A DNA stretch of 33,572 nucleotides from assembly GCA_945865695.1 (NCBI GenBank), contig CAMBFX010000013.1, positions 1 to 33,572 on the forward strand, in the 5' to 3' direction. Below are positions 23,926-33,572 of this stretch, in pieces (position 1 is the stretch's first letter; the number at the start of each line of letters is the position of its first letter). This DNA is from Chryseobacterium gleum. Lineage in GTDB: Bacteria; Bacteroidota; Bacteroidia; Flavobacteriales_D; UBA2798. The notes below the pieces were generated by a model. The model saw nothing but the letters and a program-made list of their open reading frames with translations. It ran no database searches and was not told the DNA's origin. A program made the translations under genes and the position numbers.

Positions 23926-26900
23926 TTACTCCACCATAAAACCAATTGCTGGTCCTCCGCTTGAAAGTGTTGTAATGGTTAAATCTTTAACTCCCTTCTC
24001 TCCCTTAAACTTCTTTTTGTCGTCTTTTGTTTCGGTGATTATATTATTAAATTGAGAATCTGAGGAATATGTGCTCAATAATCCATTAATGTATTTGAAA
24101 TAATAGTAAGCACTTTCTGGAGCAGTGCCATCTAACCAAATAGCCAATTGAATTTGATCACCTGTTTTACGTTTTAAAATACGTATTTTAACATTTACGA
24201 TTTTTAAGACTTGTTCATCATAAATATTACAAATTCCAGCTTTTCCATTGGCTTCCCATCCTTGCTCTTCCCCTTTTTCGGTAATGAAAGTACCCCATTT
24301 AAAATTCACGTCAGTTAATACCATTGAATTTTTTATTTTAACAGGAAAGTCTTTAATTTTTCCTTTATAAAGTAATTCTTCCATCATTTTATTCGTTTCG
24401 TCAAGAGAGGTCATTTCTCTTAAACCTTGAACCATATCTGAACCAGAAGTTTCTAACGGCATTAAGTCTGGAAATTTATTTATTTTCTCCACCATTTTTT
24501 TCATTGCGCCTTCAATGAATGGCAATTCAATTTGAACAGCGGCTTTAAATTGAGTGGAATTTTTAGCTAAATCAGTTGTAATATTTCCAACAGAAGTTAC
24601 TTTCACTAGGTCAAGATTCATTCCTAAATTCATTTTTCCATTTCCACTCAATTCACATTTGTCTTTGCTTAATGTGAGCATATTTCCAGGAAGAGAATTT
24701 TCTGAGAATTTTTCTTTCGTACCAATTTTATATTGTTTGCTGGTTTTGTCATACATCAAAATTCCAGAAGCTTTGATAACCTCGGTATGTTCTTTATTAA
24801 TTTTCTCTGAGAAGAAAGTGGGATAAAGTGAAACAGAATCTGTGTTTACAATCAAACCTGCCGTTAAAATTTTCTTCTCGCTACCTGAAATCTCAAGATC
24901 AACAGGAATTTCAATATTAAGTGGGTCTACAACACCTTTAAAGTTGAACCAATCAGTTACGAAACCATTACAATTAGAAACAATTTTAGTTGAACCATCA
25001 AAATTTAAACCTACATCAATCGCTTTTAGTGCAATTTTTCCTTTGTAATAAAAATTTGAACTAAGCATAAAATTCATCTCTTCTTTCACTTCTCCTATGG
25101 CATAAGTTTGAAAAGCGGTATCAACGGTGATATTTGCAAAATGAAAACTTGATTCTTTTTTGTCTTCATCAAGATAAAGATAATCACCAGAGGCAGTATA
25201 TTTTTTACGTGTATTAACTATAACATTTGCATTAAAAATTCGATGGTATTTAGTTACAGAGTTGGCTATTATTTGTGAATTTTTAAATTCATCCATTTTT
25301 GCATTTTTTCGAATTATTACTTTCTGGCTATCTGGTAAAATTCTAGCATCTGCAACATCTAAATAAGTTACTTTATCGGCATAAATTACTACCTTTTTCA
25401 TATCATATCTTGCTTTTGGAGCCATAAAATTCAAAGAATCTTGATCAGGATGGATAGAGAAAAAATTAGATCCAGCCAAATCCAAATCAGTGTCGATGTT
25501 TAAGCTTTTTCGATCAGATTCGAACGTTAAATCTTCGCGATCCATCCACCATTTGAATCTATCCATAAAACACACATACTTTATTTCCTCAAAAATCAAA
25601 GGCTCTGCTTTTCCATTGGAAGCAAATTCACCATATCGCTTATCGAAATCCACATGAGCTTTTACGTTTTCTGTTTTCAAAGCTATAGACGATTCATCAA
25701 AATTTTTGAGTCTAAAACTAGCCGTATCCGAATCAATTGCTCGTGCAGTTAAAATAAATTTTTTCGCTCCTAATTCAGCCGCATTAAAATAAATTCTGCC
25801 GCGAGCAGTCATACCGGATTCGCGCAATGTAACTGTTCCTTTCATTTTCACTTTTTCGATACTGTCATAAAGCATCAATGGTTTTTCGAGCGATTTGGCA
25901 GTAAACAATTTTTCTTTTGGAGCATATTTTACAAAACAATTTTCGCCATTCACAATTGGCACATTCATTCCTTGTGTGGTATGTGTATTGATATATTTCT
26001 TAGCCACTCCATTGGTTGAATCAGGAAAGAACGTAAAAGCATCAGACTCTGCTGAAGAAGTTAAAAAGGAAATTTTACCATCTCCCTGCAATCCCTTGCC
26101 CGATAATCGAATTTCGTTTTTAAAAACACCTTTATCCGCATAAATTTTTGCACCTGCATCGCCGGCTTTTCTGGTAAATCCAAGTGAATAATCTGGCATC
26201 ACTTTCAGTGATTCCTTCATCATAGGAAAAATTCCAGCAGAATGAAACTCACCATTAAATCGAAGTGATTTATTTTTAAAATTATCCAAACTATCTAAAG
26301 TAAATTTCTCATTTTTAAAATAGAATTTGGTACTGTCATAAACCCCACGATAGATTTTATTAAAAAACACATAACTTTCTTTATTGCATTCAAATATTGG
26401 ATACTTTGCAAATCCTCTTTTACTTCCTGCTTTATTATCTTTACCATCAATAGTAATGGTTCCTTTAACTCCAACTATTACTGAACTAAGTCTAATTTGA
26501 TTTCCTCTTCCTGTTAATGGCCAAACTCGAATTCTCATTGAGTCACAATCCACCACATTCAATTTAAATTCAGCATAATCAAACGAGAAATTCTTTCCAA
26601 AATATTCTGTAGCTCCCGCATTAATAATTCCGTCAAAAACAAAACTTCTATTTTTCTTTACCACAATTTTTTCTTCTCGTGGATAAACTTTTACAAATTG
26701 GGTATCACTTAAAGTCACTTTTTTTACTCCATCAATAGTTAAGTCATAACTTAACAAATTAATACTTGCATTTATTCCTGATTTCTTAGAATCGAAAATG
26801 ATAACATCAAAGTCATTATTTCGTCCAGCAGCTTTTATATAATCAAACATCTTTTTCTTTAAAAACACTTTTTCTTGGTCTGTATCACAGTCAAGCAATC

Positions 26901-28368
26901 CAAATTCAGCCAATTTAAATATGGTAGGAAGCACCATATCTTTTGTTCCACCTAATGCACTACAAACATCATATAGATTTAAAACCATGGTATCCTTTTT
27001 CAAGTACAATTGTTCAATCGCTAAAGCGGGATGATAAGAATCCATTCCCATCATTTGTTGGTACCTCACAATAGAAAAGTAATTTGCTGATTCGAAATAA
27101 GCTTCTGACGCTTGACCTTTATCTATGGTTGGACCCATATTTAAATCTTGAGTTCCCATTTTCCAACTCATGGTTTCGAACTTCATATCCAATTGATGAT
27201 AGGAATCATAATAGGGCGCCTGAGCGGTTCCTTGGCCCACTCTATTCAATGATACACCCCGAGTAATATTATCATATTTAAAATCTAAACCAGGATGTGA
27301 AATGGAATCTTTATCCATAAAAATGACTATTCTAGTTTTTTCCGAGGTAATTTTATCTGGTTTAATAATGAAATTAGTAGAGAAACCTTTCATCAATTTT
27401 TTACCATCCTTATAAAAAATTAAACTAGCTGGAAACTCAGGTGAACCTGTTCCAAATAAACTTGCGCCATCTAATGCAAATCCACCTTCGTAATCAATTT
27501 CCGGAAATACCTCTTTAATAAATAATCGTTTACTATAGGATTGAAATTTAGGATAGGTATGTCCGATAGTTTTACTTACGTTAACCAATTTATCACTAAC
27601 ACGCCCTTCTAAGGGTTTTTCAAAAAATTCAGTATACATAAAGCTTGAGTCGGCATCAAATCCTGCTGTTTTTAAATTGAGTCGATACTTTTTTAATTCT
27701 GCATAAGTTGTGGTTTTATCTAATCCTGTTCTTTCCCAAGTAACTGTTCCTTTATTACCTTGCCAAGTATCGAGTAAGGGTTTCAAAACTCCCGAAGTTT
27801 TAGCTATTAAAGAGCTATCGTTTTTTATAGAAACTACGCATAAGTCAGCTAGGGCAAAAGTAATAACAGGTGTTTTTTCATAAGAAAATTTGTAATCACG
27901 AGAGGTAATTCTCCATTTGATATTTACATTTTCAAAAACTACACCAGTATTAAATAATCCATCGGTAACTTTTAAAAATTCATCATATTTCTTTTTGTCG
28001 ACGCCTCCAAAAATTTTATCTATCACCTCATGGTATTGCGCAAATGCGGCTTGAGGATGTTTGTTTTTGAAAAAACCATGTATACCATGAATATAATTAT
28101 AATATTCCGGAAAAGCCTTAGCTCCTTTTGTTACTAATGAATTCGAGTAAGTATAAATGGTTTGTTTATCTGAATCTGGAATAGAATTCCAAACAGGTGT
28201 AAAATCTTTGATAAAATCTTTTGCTAATTTACGATCACCACCTTTTGTTAAAAATGACTCTACATCTTCTAGAAATTTTATTGGATCTGATTTAAACTCT
28301 TGTGCATTTAAACTTTTACCCAACAAAAATATTGCGGCAACAATTATTGCCTTAATTCCATTTTTCAT
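23926..28368 (-). CDS. 1480-aa exported protein of unknown function, predicted beta-rich
   Basis: Signal peptide MKNGIKAIIVAAIFLLGKSLNAQ; one uninterrupted ORF with alternating beta-type pattern and no TM segments. Confidence 0.85.
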   Translation of the reverse strand: MKNGIKAIIVAAIFLLGKSLNAQEFKSDPIKFLEDVESFLTKGGDRKLAKDFIKDFTPVWNSIPDSDKQTIYTYSNSLVTKGAKAFPEYYNYIHGIHGFFKNKHPQAAFAQYHEVIDKIFGGVDKKKYDEFLKVTDGLFNTGVVFENVNIKWRITSRDYKFSYEKTPVITFALADLCVVSIKNDSSLIAKTSGVLKPLLDTWQGNKGTVTWERTGLDKTTTYAELKKYRLNLKTAGFDADSSFMYTEFFEKPLEGRVSDKLVNVSKTIGHTYPKFQSYSKRLFIKEVFPEIDYEGGFALDGASLFGTGSPEFPASLIFYKDGKKLMKGFSTNFIIKPDKITSEKTRIVIFMDKDSISHPGLDFKYDNITRGVSLNRVGQGTAQAPYYDSYHQLDMKFETMSWKMGTQDLNMGPTIDKGQASEAYFESANYFSIVRYQQMMGMDSYHPALAIEQLYLKKDTMVLNLYDVCSALGGTKDMVLPTIFKLAEFGLLDCDTDQEKVFLKKKMFDYIKAAGRNNDFDVIIFDSKKSGINASINLLSYDLTIDGVKKVTLSDTQFVKVYPREEKIVVKKNRSFVFDGIINAGATEYFGKNFSFDYAEFKLNVVDCDSMRIRVWPLTGRGNQIRLSSVIVGVKGTITIDGKDNKAGSKRGFAKYPIFECNKESYVFFNKIYRGVYDSTKFYFKNEKFTLDSLDNFKNKSLRFNGEFHSAGIFPMMKESLKVMPDYSLGFTRKAGDAGAKIYADKGVFKNEIRLSGKGLQGDGKISFLTSSAESDAFTFFPDSTNGVAKKYINTHTTQGMNVPIVNGENCFVKYAPKEKLFTAKSLEKPLMLYDSIEKVKMKGTVTLRESGMTARGRIYFNAAELGAKKFILTARAIDSDTASFRLKNFDESSIALKTENVKAHVDFDKRYGEFASNGKAEPLIFEEIKYVCFMDRFKWWMDREDLTFESDRKSLNIDTDLDLAGSNFFSIHPDQDSLNFMAPKARYDMKKVVIYADKVTYLDVADARILPDSQKVIIRKNAKMDEFKNSQIIANSVTKYHRIFNANVIVNTRKKYTASGDYLYLDEDKKESSFHFANITVDTAFQTYAIGEVKEEMNFMLSSNFYYKGKIALKAIDVGLNFDGSTKIVSNCNGFVTDWFNFKGVVDPLNIEIPVDLEISGSEKKILTAGLIVNTDSVSLYPTFFSEKINKEHTEVIKASGILMYDKTSKQYKIGTKEKFSENSLPGNMLTLSKDKCELSGNGKMNLGMNLDLVKVTSVGNITTDLAKNSTQFKAAVQIELPFIEGAMKKMVEKINKFPDLMPLETSGSDMVQGLREMTSLDETNKMMEELLYKGKIKDFPVKIKNSMVLTDVNFKWGTFITEKGEEQGWEANGKAGICNIYDEQVLKIVNVKIRILKRKTGDQIQLAIWLDGTAPESAYYYFKYINGLLSTYSSDSQFNNIITETKDDKKKFKGEKGVKDLTITTLSSGGPAIGFMVE

Positions 28369-28378
28369 TATACATTTT

Positions 28379-29206
28379 TTACTTTGTGAAACGTGCTACC
28401 ATCCAATTGTTCTTTTCCATTTTACTAATGAATTTTAAGTCACAAGATTCAGCTGCCTTTTGCAACTGTGAAAGATCTGTTTCAAACACCCCGCTGAACA
28501 AGATGACTCCTCCTTTTTCAAGGCTTTGCGAATAAAACTTCATGTCGTGTAAAAGAACATTCAAATTGATGTTAGCTAAGATAATGTTAAACAAATGGCT
28601 TGCCAATAATTCGGCTCCCCCTTTTTCAACAGTGATGTTAATCGCTTTATTGAGAGAAATATTTTCAATCGTATTGAGATATGCCCATTCTTCTATATCA
28701 ATAGCTAAAATGTTGGATGCGGATAATTTAGAAGCCAAAATAGCCAAAATACCCGTTCCGCACCCCATATCTAAAACGCTTTTATTTTTGAAATCAATAT
28801 CAAAAAGCGACTTTGCCATTAACCAAGTAGTTTCATGATGACCCGTTCCAAATGACATTTGAGGCAATATAATTACCTCTAAAAGTTTTGGGTGAGAATC
28901 ATGAAATGGTGCACGTATATAACATTTATCATCTACTTCAATTGGATGAAAATTTGATTCCCATTCTGCATTCCAATTTTGGTCTGGATGATGAATAATT
29001 TCATAGGAGTTTTGAAACTCATTTTTCAAGGTTTCTAAAGCTATTTTTAATTTCTCTTCAGAAAACACGTGAGTTGGGATATAAGCACTTAATCCCTCTG
29101 ATTCATCTTCAAAATATTCGTAGGGTTCATTATCGAGCACATGATAAATCAATTCGCGCCCAGCAATAATTGGTGATATATTAATTTTTACTTGAGTATA
29201 TTTCAT
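28379..29206 (-). CDS. prmA: Ribosomal protein L11 methyltransferase
   Basis: PQMSFGTGHHETTWLM, VLDMGCGTGILAILASKLSASNILAIDIE. Confidence 0.93.
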   Translation of the reverse strand: MKYTQVKINISPIIAGRELIYHVLDNEPYEYFEDESEGLSAYIPTHVFSEEKLKIALETLKNEFQNSYEIIHHPDQNWNAEWESNFHPIEVDDKCYIRAPFHDSHPKLLEVIILPQMSFGTGHHETTWLMAKSLFDIDFKNKSVLDMGCGTGILAILASKLSASNILAIDIEEWAYLNTIENISLNKAINITVEKGGAELLASHLFNIILANINLNVLLHDMKFYSQSLEKGGVILFSGVFETDLSQLQKAAESCDLKFISKMEKNNWMVARFTK

Positions 29207-29964
29207 GAAATAGAAGCAATAATTTTAGAAAAAGAATCCGCATCTAAAGAAGCACCACCAATTAATCCTCCATCCACATCTTTACAAGAAAATATTTCTT
29301 TTGCATTGGAAGTATTACAACTTCCTCCATATACTATGGAAATATCTTTAGCCTTTTTTCCTAATATTTCTTGAATATTTTTACGAATAAAGGAATGCAT
29401 TTCTTGAGCTTGAGCGGATGTAGCGGTTACACCAGTACCAATGGCCCAAACAGGTTCATAAGCAATAGCAATAGAATTGATATACTTTTTGTCGATTCCA
29501 CCTAAAGCAATGGACAATTGTTCCGCCACTTTACTATTTTGTTGATTTTTCTTACGACAAGCTAAATCTTCGCCAACACACAACATCATTTTTAATCCTG
29601 ATTCCAAAACTGCACTTACTTTTTTAGCAATCATTTCATCTGTTTCACCAAATAAAATTCTACGTTCTGAATGTCCACATAAAATCCATTTTGCACCAGC
29701 TGACTTAATCATATCAACAGAAATTTCACCTGTGAAAGCACCCGAGTTTTCGAAGTAACAATTTTGAGCACCTACACAAATTTTGGTTGATTTTTTAAAT
29801 TCTGCAGAGGCTTTTGACAGATAAATTGAATTGGTAAAAAGTACCACCTCCGCCTTGGTTTTTATTTTTGAACTATTTTTTTTGAGTTGTGTAGTAAGTT
29901 TATTCGCTTGAATGAGATTCAAGTTCATTTTCCAATTTGCGGCAACAATTTTATTTCTACTCAT
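29203..29964 (-). CDS. tpiA: Triose-phosphate isomerase
   Basis: KIVAANWKMNLN, WILCGHSERR, IAYEPVWAIGTG, VYGGSCNTSN, DGGLIGGASLD. Confidence 0.97.
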   Translation of the reverse strand: MSRNKIVAANWKMNLNLIQANKLTTQLKKNSSKIKTKAEVVLFTNSIYLSKASAEFKKSTKICVGAQNCYFENSGAFTGEISVDMIKSAGAKWILCGHSERRILFGETDEMIAKKVSAVLESGLKMMLCVGEDLACRKKNQQNSKVAEQLSIALGGIDKKYINSIAIAYEPVWAIGTGVTATSAQAQEMHSFIRKNIQEILGKKAKDISIVYGGSCNTSNAKEIFSCKDVDGGLIGGASLDADSFSKIIASIS

Positions 29965-29965
29965 G

Positions 29966-31330
29966 CTATTTTACTCTTATTCGTGGATCGAGAATTCCAT
30001 ATACAATATCAACAATAATATTAATCAAAACAAACATCGTTGAAATAATTAAAACACTTCCTACTACAACTGGAAAATCTTCATCAATAACTGCATCAAA
30101 AACTTTTTTACCTATTCCATTCCAATCAAAAACATTCTCAATAAAAACAGCACCAGCCAACAAGGATGCAAACCAACCAGAAATGGCTGTTACCACTGGA
30201 TTCATAGCATTTTTCATTGCGTGGCGCCAAATCACTTTTGTTTCCGACAAACCTTTTGCGCGAGCGGTTCGAACATAATCTTGTGATAAAACATCTAAAA
30301 GAGAACTTCGAGTTAATTGCATAATGATGGCGAGTGGGCGTATTCCTAATGTTATAGCAGGAAGAATTAAATTTCTCCAATGAGTTTCATCTTCTCCGGT
30401 CATTTCATTGGGCATGGACCATGATCCAGACATTTCTAAATCCGTTCCTGGGAATTGCAAATACGATTCAATCAATGGAATCATTTCATAACCTTTCAAT
30501 CCATTAATCATTACACCTAAAAACCAAACAGCCATTCCAATTCCGAAAAATTTGACTGATTGTTCTATGACATAACCGAATGAAAAATTACTGAAATAAT
30601 ACTTAAAGCCTCGTTGCTTTTGCATCACCAATCCGGCAAATAAATCACGATTTTTTCGGAATGAATTAAATACAACACCAATAAAAAGTCCTGCAGCTAG
30701 CGCAATAAAAGGCAATTTTGGAAACCAAGTAACCTCATACCACACCCAACCTCCAATCCAAGAAATAATGAGCGCCATAAAAAATGAAGGTGCCGACATT
30801 CCAATCACGGCAATAATCAAAGTGAAATTATCAAAGAAGCTACCTTTTTTGATGGCAGCCACCACGCCCAATAAAATTCCAAAAATGGTTGCAATTCCCA
30901 TGGCAGTAATTGCTAAAATCATGGTTGCTGGAAGAGCTTCGTAAATAATATCCGAAACTTTCTTTTTCGTTCGATATGATTTTCGGAAGTGAGGAGATTT
31001 GATTACTAATACACGATCATCACTCACATTCATTACTTCAGAATAGGAATATTTAGCGGTATCCAAATAAAGATGGCTTTCCGTATTATTTTTATCGTGA
31101 ATGGAAATGGGAGAAAGATCATTGAGATAAAGTAAATACCTTTTGTAAAGCGGTAAGTCTAATCCCAAATCTGTACGAATAGTTTTAAGAATATCCTCAT
31201 TCACCATTTGCCCGCTTAGCATTCGCGCAGGATCACCTGGTTTGATATGAAACAAAAAGAAAATAACAGTTATCGCCCCAAATAATACGAGAAAACCATA
31301 CATTAATTTCTTTATGATATATCTAATCAT
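29966..31330 (-). CDS. ABC transporter permease, DppB/OppB type
   Basis: MIRYIIKKLMYGFLVLFGAITVIFFLFH, PGDPARML, and EAA-like loop SQDYVRTARAKGLSETKVIWRHAMKNAMNPVVT. Confidence 0.92.
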   Translation of the reverse strand: MIRYIIKKLMYGFLVLFGAITVIFFLFHIKPGDPARMLSGQMVNEDILKTIRTDLGLDLPLYKRYLLYLNDLSPISIHDKNNTESHLYLDTAKYSYSEVMNVSDDRVLVIKSPHFRKSYRTKKKVSDIIYEALPATMILAITAMGIATIFGILLGVVAAIKKGSFFDNFTLIIAVIGMSAPSFFMALIISWIGGWVWYEVTWFPKLPFIALAAGLFIGVVFNSFRKNRDLFAGLVMQKQRGFKYYFSNFSFGYVIEQSVKFFGIGMAVWFLGVMINGLKGYEMIPLIESYLQFPGTDLEMSGSWSMPNEMTGEDETHWRNLILPAITLGIRPLAIIMQLTRSSLLDVLSQDYVRTARAKGLSETKVIWRHAMKNAMNPVVTAISGWFASLLAGAVFIENVFDWNGIGKKVFDAVIDEDFPVVVGSVLIISTMFVLINIIVDIVYGILDPRIRVK

Positions 31331-33217
31331 TTATTTTAGATAATCATTTTTTACATCTTCATAAACTGGGAAAGAAGCTGCTGGCCACATATCCATCACT
31401 TCCGCTTTTTGAATTAACAATAAACCTGGATTAGATCGAATAATTGTTTTCTGAACCTTTTCATCCGCCGTATAAAACTTAAATGAAGGTTTCAATTGTT
31501 TGATTACTGAATCTTGAATTTTAGCACTTGATGCTGTTAGGCAAATAAATAAAATTCCATCTTTCTTAGCGGCTTCTGCAATTTCATTTGCTTGCGCCAT
31601 TGCATTAGCATCGGCATGCTTTAAATCATATGCTACCATGATAAATACACTTTCCATTTTCAAAACAGAATAAGTAATATCCAAACCAGTAGAAATTTCT
31701 GTAATAGAGAAATCTTTTGCTGGTGCATCTACACCTTCTTTTATAACTTCATTTCTTGAACTCACATAATCATAATTCTGATCCCAGTTCTCTGGCCAAT
31801 GATCAAATTCTTTTTCTTCACCTGTTTTTTTATCTTTCAAAGTATAATAAAACTTAAGTTCAGGCTGAATGCTTGTTCTTTGTTCAATCAAATTATTGCC
31901 AATTGCATAAGGACGGAAATCTTTTATAGGCAAATACCATAGGCAATAAATGGTAAACCCTAAACAAAGAATAAATAAACCAATGGCATTGGTCCACTCT
32001 GCACCAATTTTTTTAATCGGATATTTTTTGAGGAACCAATAAATTACAATAGCAACGAATGTAAAATAAAATGGGAACATCCAATCAAATAAGCCGCCAC
32101 TGAAAAGTGCAATGATGAGAAGAGAAACGGGAAGTATGGAAATATCTTCCTTAACTTCATTCAATTTTATTTCACCCGCATGAAGCAACAATATGATGAC
32201 AAAAAACAATAAGCAAATATCCTTGTAAAACGATTCCCAAGGAGTGAGTGATCTTCCCACAGAACCTTTCATGGCATCACCAAAACATCCGCAATCATCC
32301 ACACAAGTTCTTGTCCATTCACCCAATTTAATTTCTTCATTTGCTTTAAGTTCATCAATCTTGGCAACTTTCCCTCTAATTTCCTTTATAACCACTAATT
32401 CTTCCGCTGAAAAATTATCATCCGTATCCCCAATATATTCATAATAACCTTCATAATCTTTGGCAATTTTCTCTAATTGAGGGCTGTATTTTTCATTAAT
32501 TTTTGTCGAGCCTTCCATGTGTTTTTCACCGAATGATTTTTGGTCGTCCATACAGGTAGCTGTAAACCAAGTTAGCCAAGCAAAAAACAAAGCCATAGAA
32601 AGTAAAGTCCAAGCCGTTAATTTAGCCTTTCCTCCAATGAGAACTGCCAAACCTAACAATACTTCAATAGCCGAAATAAAAATGGCTAGAAAAAGTGACC
32701 AATCATAAAATAATGTCCAAAATGCAGGGCCTAAAGAAGAACTTCCTAAAGCGGTTTCTGTAAAATAATCTTCGAGTTTATAGGAGAATCCAAGTGGATC
32801 GTTTGCTTTTATTAATCCAGAAACAATGAAAAGTGAGCCAACAAAAACTCTAGCAATAAAAATAACCGATTTTTTATGATCTAGTATTTGTGGTTTAACC
32901 AAAGTAATTATCGCTATAATTATGAACGCCCAAGGAAAATAGAATGCCGCTCCCAAATCTTTTGTTAAAACAAGATAAGCCGGAAATAAAACCGAAAAAG
33001 CTAAAATCCCCCTTGTTGCCCAATGAATAATTTTGTTTTCAGAATTAGTGACGACTAAAAATCCACCCAAGCTCATGGCAGAAAGTGTGAACATCCAATA
33101 AATATTGAATTCATCGACCGGTGTAGGGTCGTTAGATGCGCTACTTATAAAATAAAATGAAAGCAAAATGTAAATCGCTCCCATTAATTGACTGATAAAA
33201 CCTAACTTTTTACTCAT
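31331..33217 (-). CDS. DoxX/BT_3928-like membrane protein with C-terminal thioredoxin-like region
   Basis: Multiple TM segments, FIARVFVGSLFIVSGLIKANDPLGFSYKL, WTRTCVDDCGCFGDAMKGSVGRSLTPWESFYKDI, C-terminal soluble domain. Confidence 0.85.
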   Translation of the reverse strand: MSKKLGFISQLMGAIYILLSFYFISSASNDPTPVDEFNIYWMFTLSAMSLGGFLVVTNSENKIIHWATRGILAFSVLFPAYLVLTKDLGAAFYFPWAFIIIAIITLVKPQILDHKKSVIFIARVFVGSLFIVSGLIKANDPLGFSYKLEDYFTETALGSSSLGPAFWTLFYDWSLFLAIFISAIEVLLGLAVLIGGKAKLTAWTLLSMALFFAWLTWFTATCMDDQKSFGEKHMEGSTKINEKYSPQLEKIAKDYEGYYEYIGDTDDNFSAEELVVIKEIRGKVAKIDELKANEEIKLGEWTRTCVDDCGCFGDAMKGSVGRSLTPWESFYKDICLLFFVIILLLHAGEIKLNEVKEDISILPVSLLIIALFSGGLFDWMFPFYFTFVAIVIYWFLKKYPIKKIGAEWTNAIGLFILCLGFTIYCLWYLPIKDFRPYAIGNNLIEQRTSIQPELKFYYTLKDKKTGEEKEFDHWPENWDQNYDYVSSRNEVIKEGVDAPAKDFSITEISTGLDITYSVLKMESVFIMVAYDLKHADANAMAQANEIAEAAKKDGILFICLTASSAKIQDSVIKQLKPSFKFYTADEKVQKTIIRSNPGLLLIQKAEVMDMWPAASFPVYEDVKNDYLK

Positions 33218-33325
33218 ATAATTTCTTATTTTTTGAATTTGTGAGCGCTATCGCGGTTCATATTAAATATATTTTTTTAGAAAGTTATTTTACAAATTCC
33301 GTTCTGCTATGAATTTAACAGAACA

Positions 33326-33572
33326 TTAACTTTCTACTTCTTCCATTTTGATGAGTGCAAAAATAGCATAATTCACTATATCGAAATAATTGGCATCAAT
33401 TCCTTCCGAAATAATAGTAACTCCTTTGTTATCTTCAATTTGTTTGATTCTTAAGAGTTTCATTAAAATCAAATCGGTAAATGAAGATATACGCATGTCT
33501 CGCCAAGCTTCACCATAATCATGATTTTTTTTCTCCATTAAGGATTTTGCATGAGACGACTCATTTCGAAAA
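33326..33572 (-). CDS. DUF1599 family protein, partial at right edge
   Basis: KKNHDYGEAWRDMRISSFTDLILMKLLRIKQIE..DIVNYAIFALIKME; frame stays open to the edge (..FRNESSHAKSLMEKKNHDYG). Confidence 0.8.
   Translation of the reverse strand, partial: FRNESSHAKSLMEKKNHDYGEAWRDMRISSFTDLILMKLLRIKQIEDNKGVTIISEGIDANYFDIVNYAIFALIKMEEVES

Noticed and set aside
24554-28438. Plus-strand ORFs opposite the 1480-aa gene
   Set aside because: Shadow ORFs within a long, well-supported minus-strand CDS.
33240-33325. Weak hairpin GTTCTG...CAGAAC between the DUF1599 and DoxX-like genes
   Set aside because: Only a 6-bp stem with a 12-nt loop and no T tract; not distinguishable from chance.

Overview
AT-rich Bacteroidota (probably Flavobacteriales-like) chromosomal window, mostly housekeeping and cell-envelope genes. 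Plus strand, left half: ferredoxin, secreted conserved protein, serC, small conserved protein, OmpH/Skp-like lipoprotein, DUF4924 protein, glycosyltransferase, ACP phosphodiesterase-like and Smr proteins, secreted protein, MORN-like protein, oligopeptide-binding lipoprotein, RidA and cyclophilin. A minus-strand LytTR/histidine-kinase pair and a peroxiredoxin interrupt this series. From 14.9 kb to the right edge is one co-directional minus-strand gene train: DUF1599 (partial), DoxX/BT_3928-like membrane protein, DppB-like permease, tpiA, prmA, a 1480-aa beta-rich exported protein, plsY, a 2378-aa giant envelope protein, clpS and an M48 lipoprotein. Partial genes lie at both edges (LuxC-like acyl-CoA reductase on the left, DUF1599 on the right). 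The best candidates for something under-described are: (1) the TTG-initiated giant protein, with TPR and PD40 modules, about 1400 residues of internally repetitive coiled coil and four C-terminal SPOR-like repeats, overlapping clpS by 8 nt; (2) the 1480-aa protein between prmA and plsY; (3) a family of GC-rich palindromic repeats at 1.79-2.18 kb that share a scaffold but carry different inner hairpins; (4) a 230-bp element bounded by perfect 20-bp inverted repeats at 146-375. No CRISPR array, rRNA, tRNA, transposase or recognised defence system was seen. All family calls come from reading motifs by eye; no searches were run.
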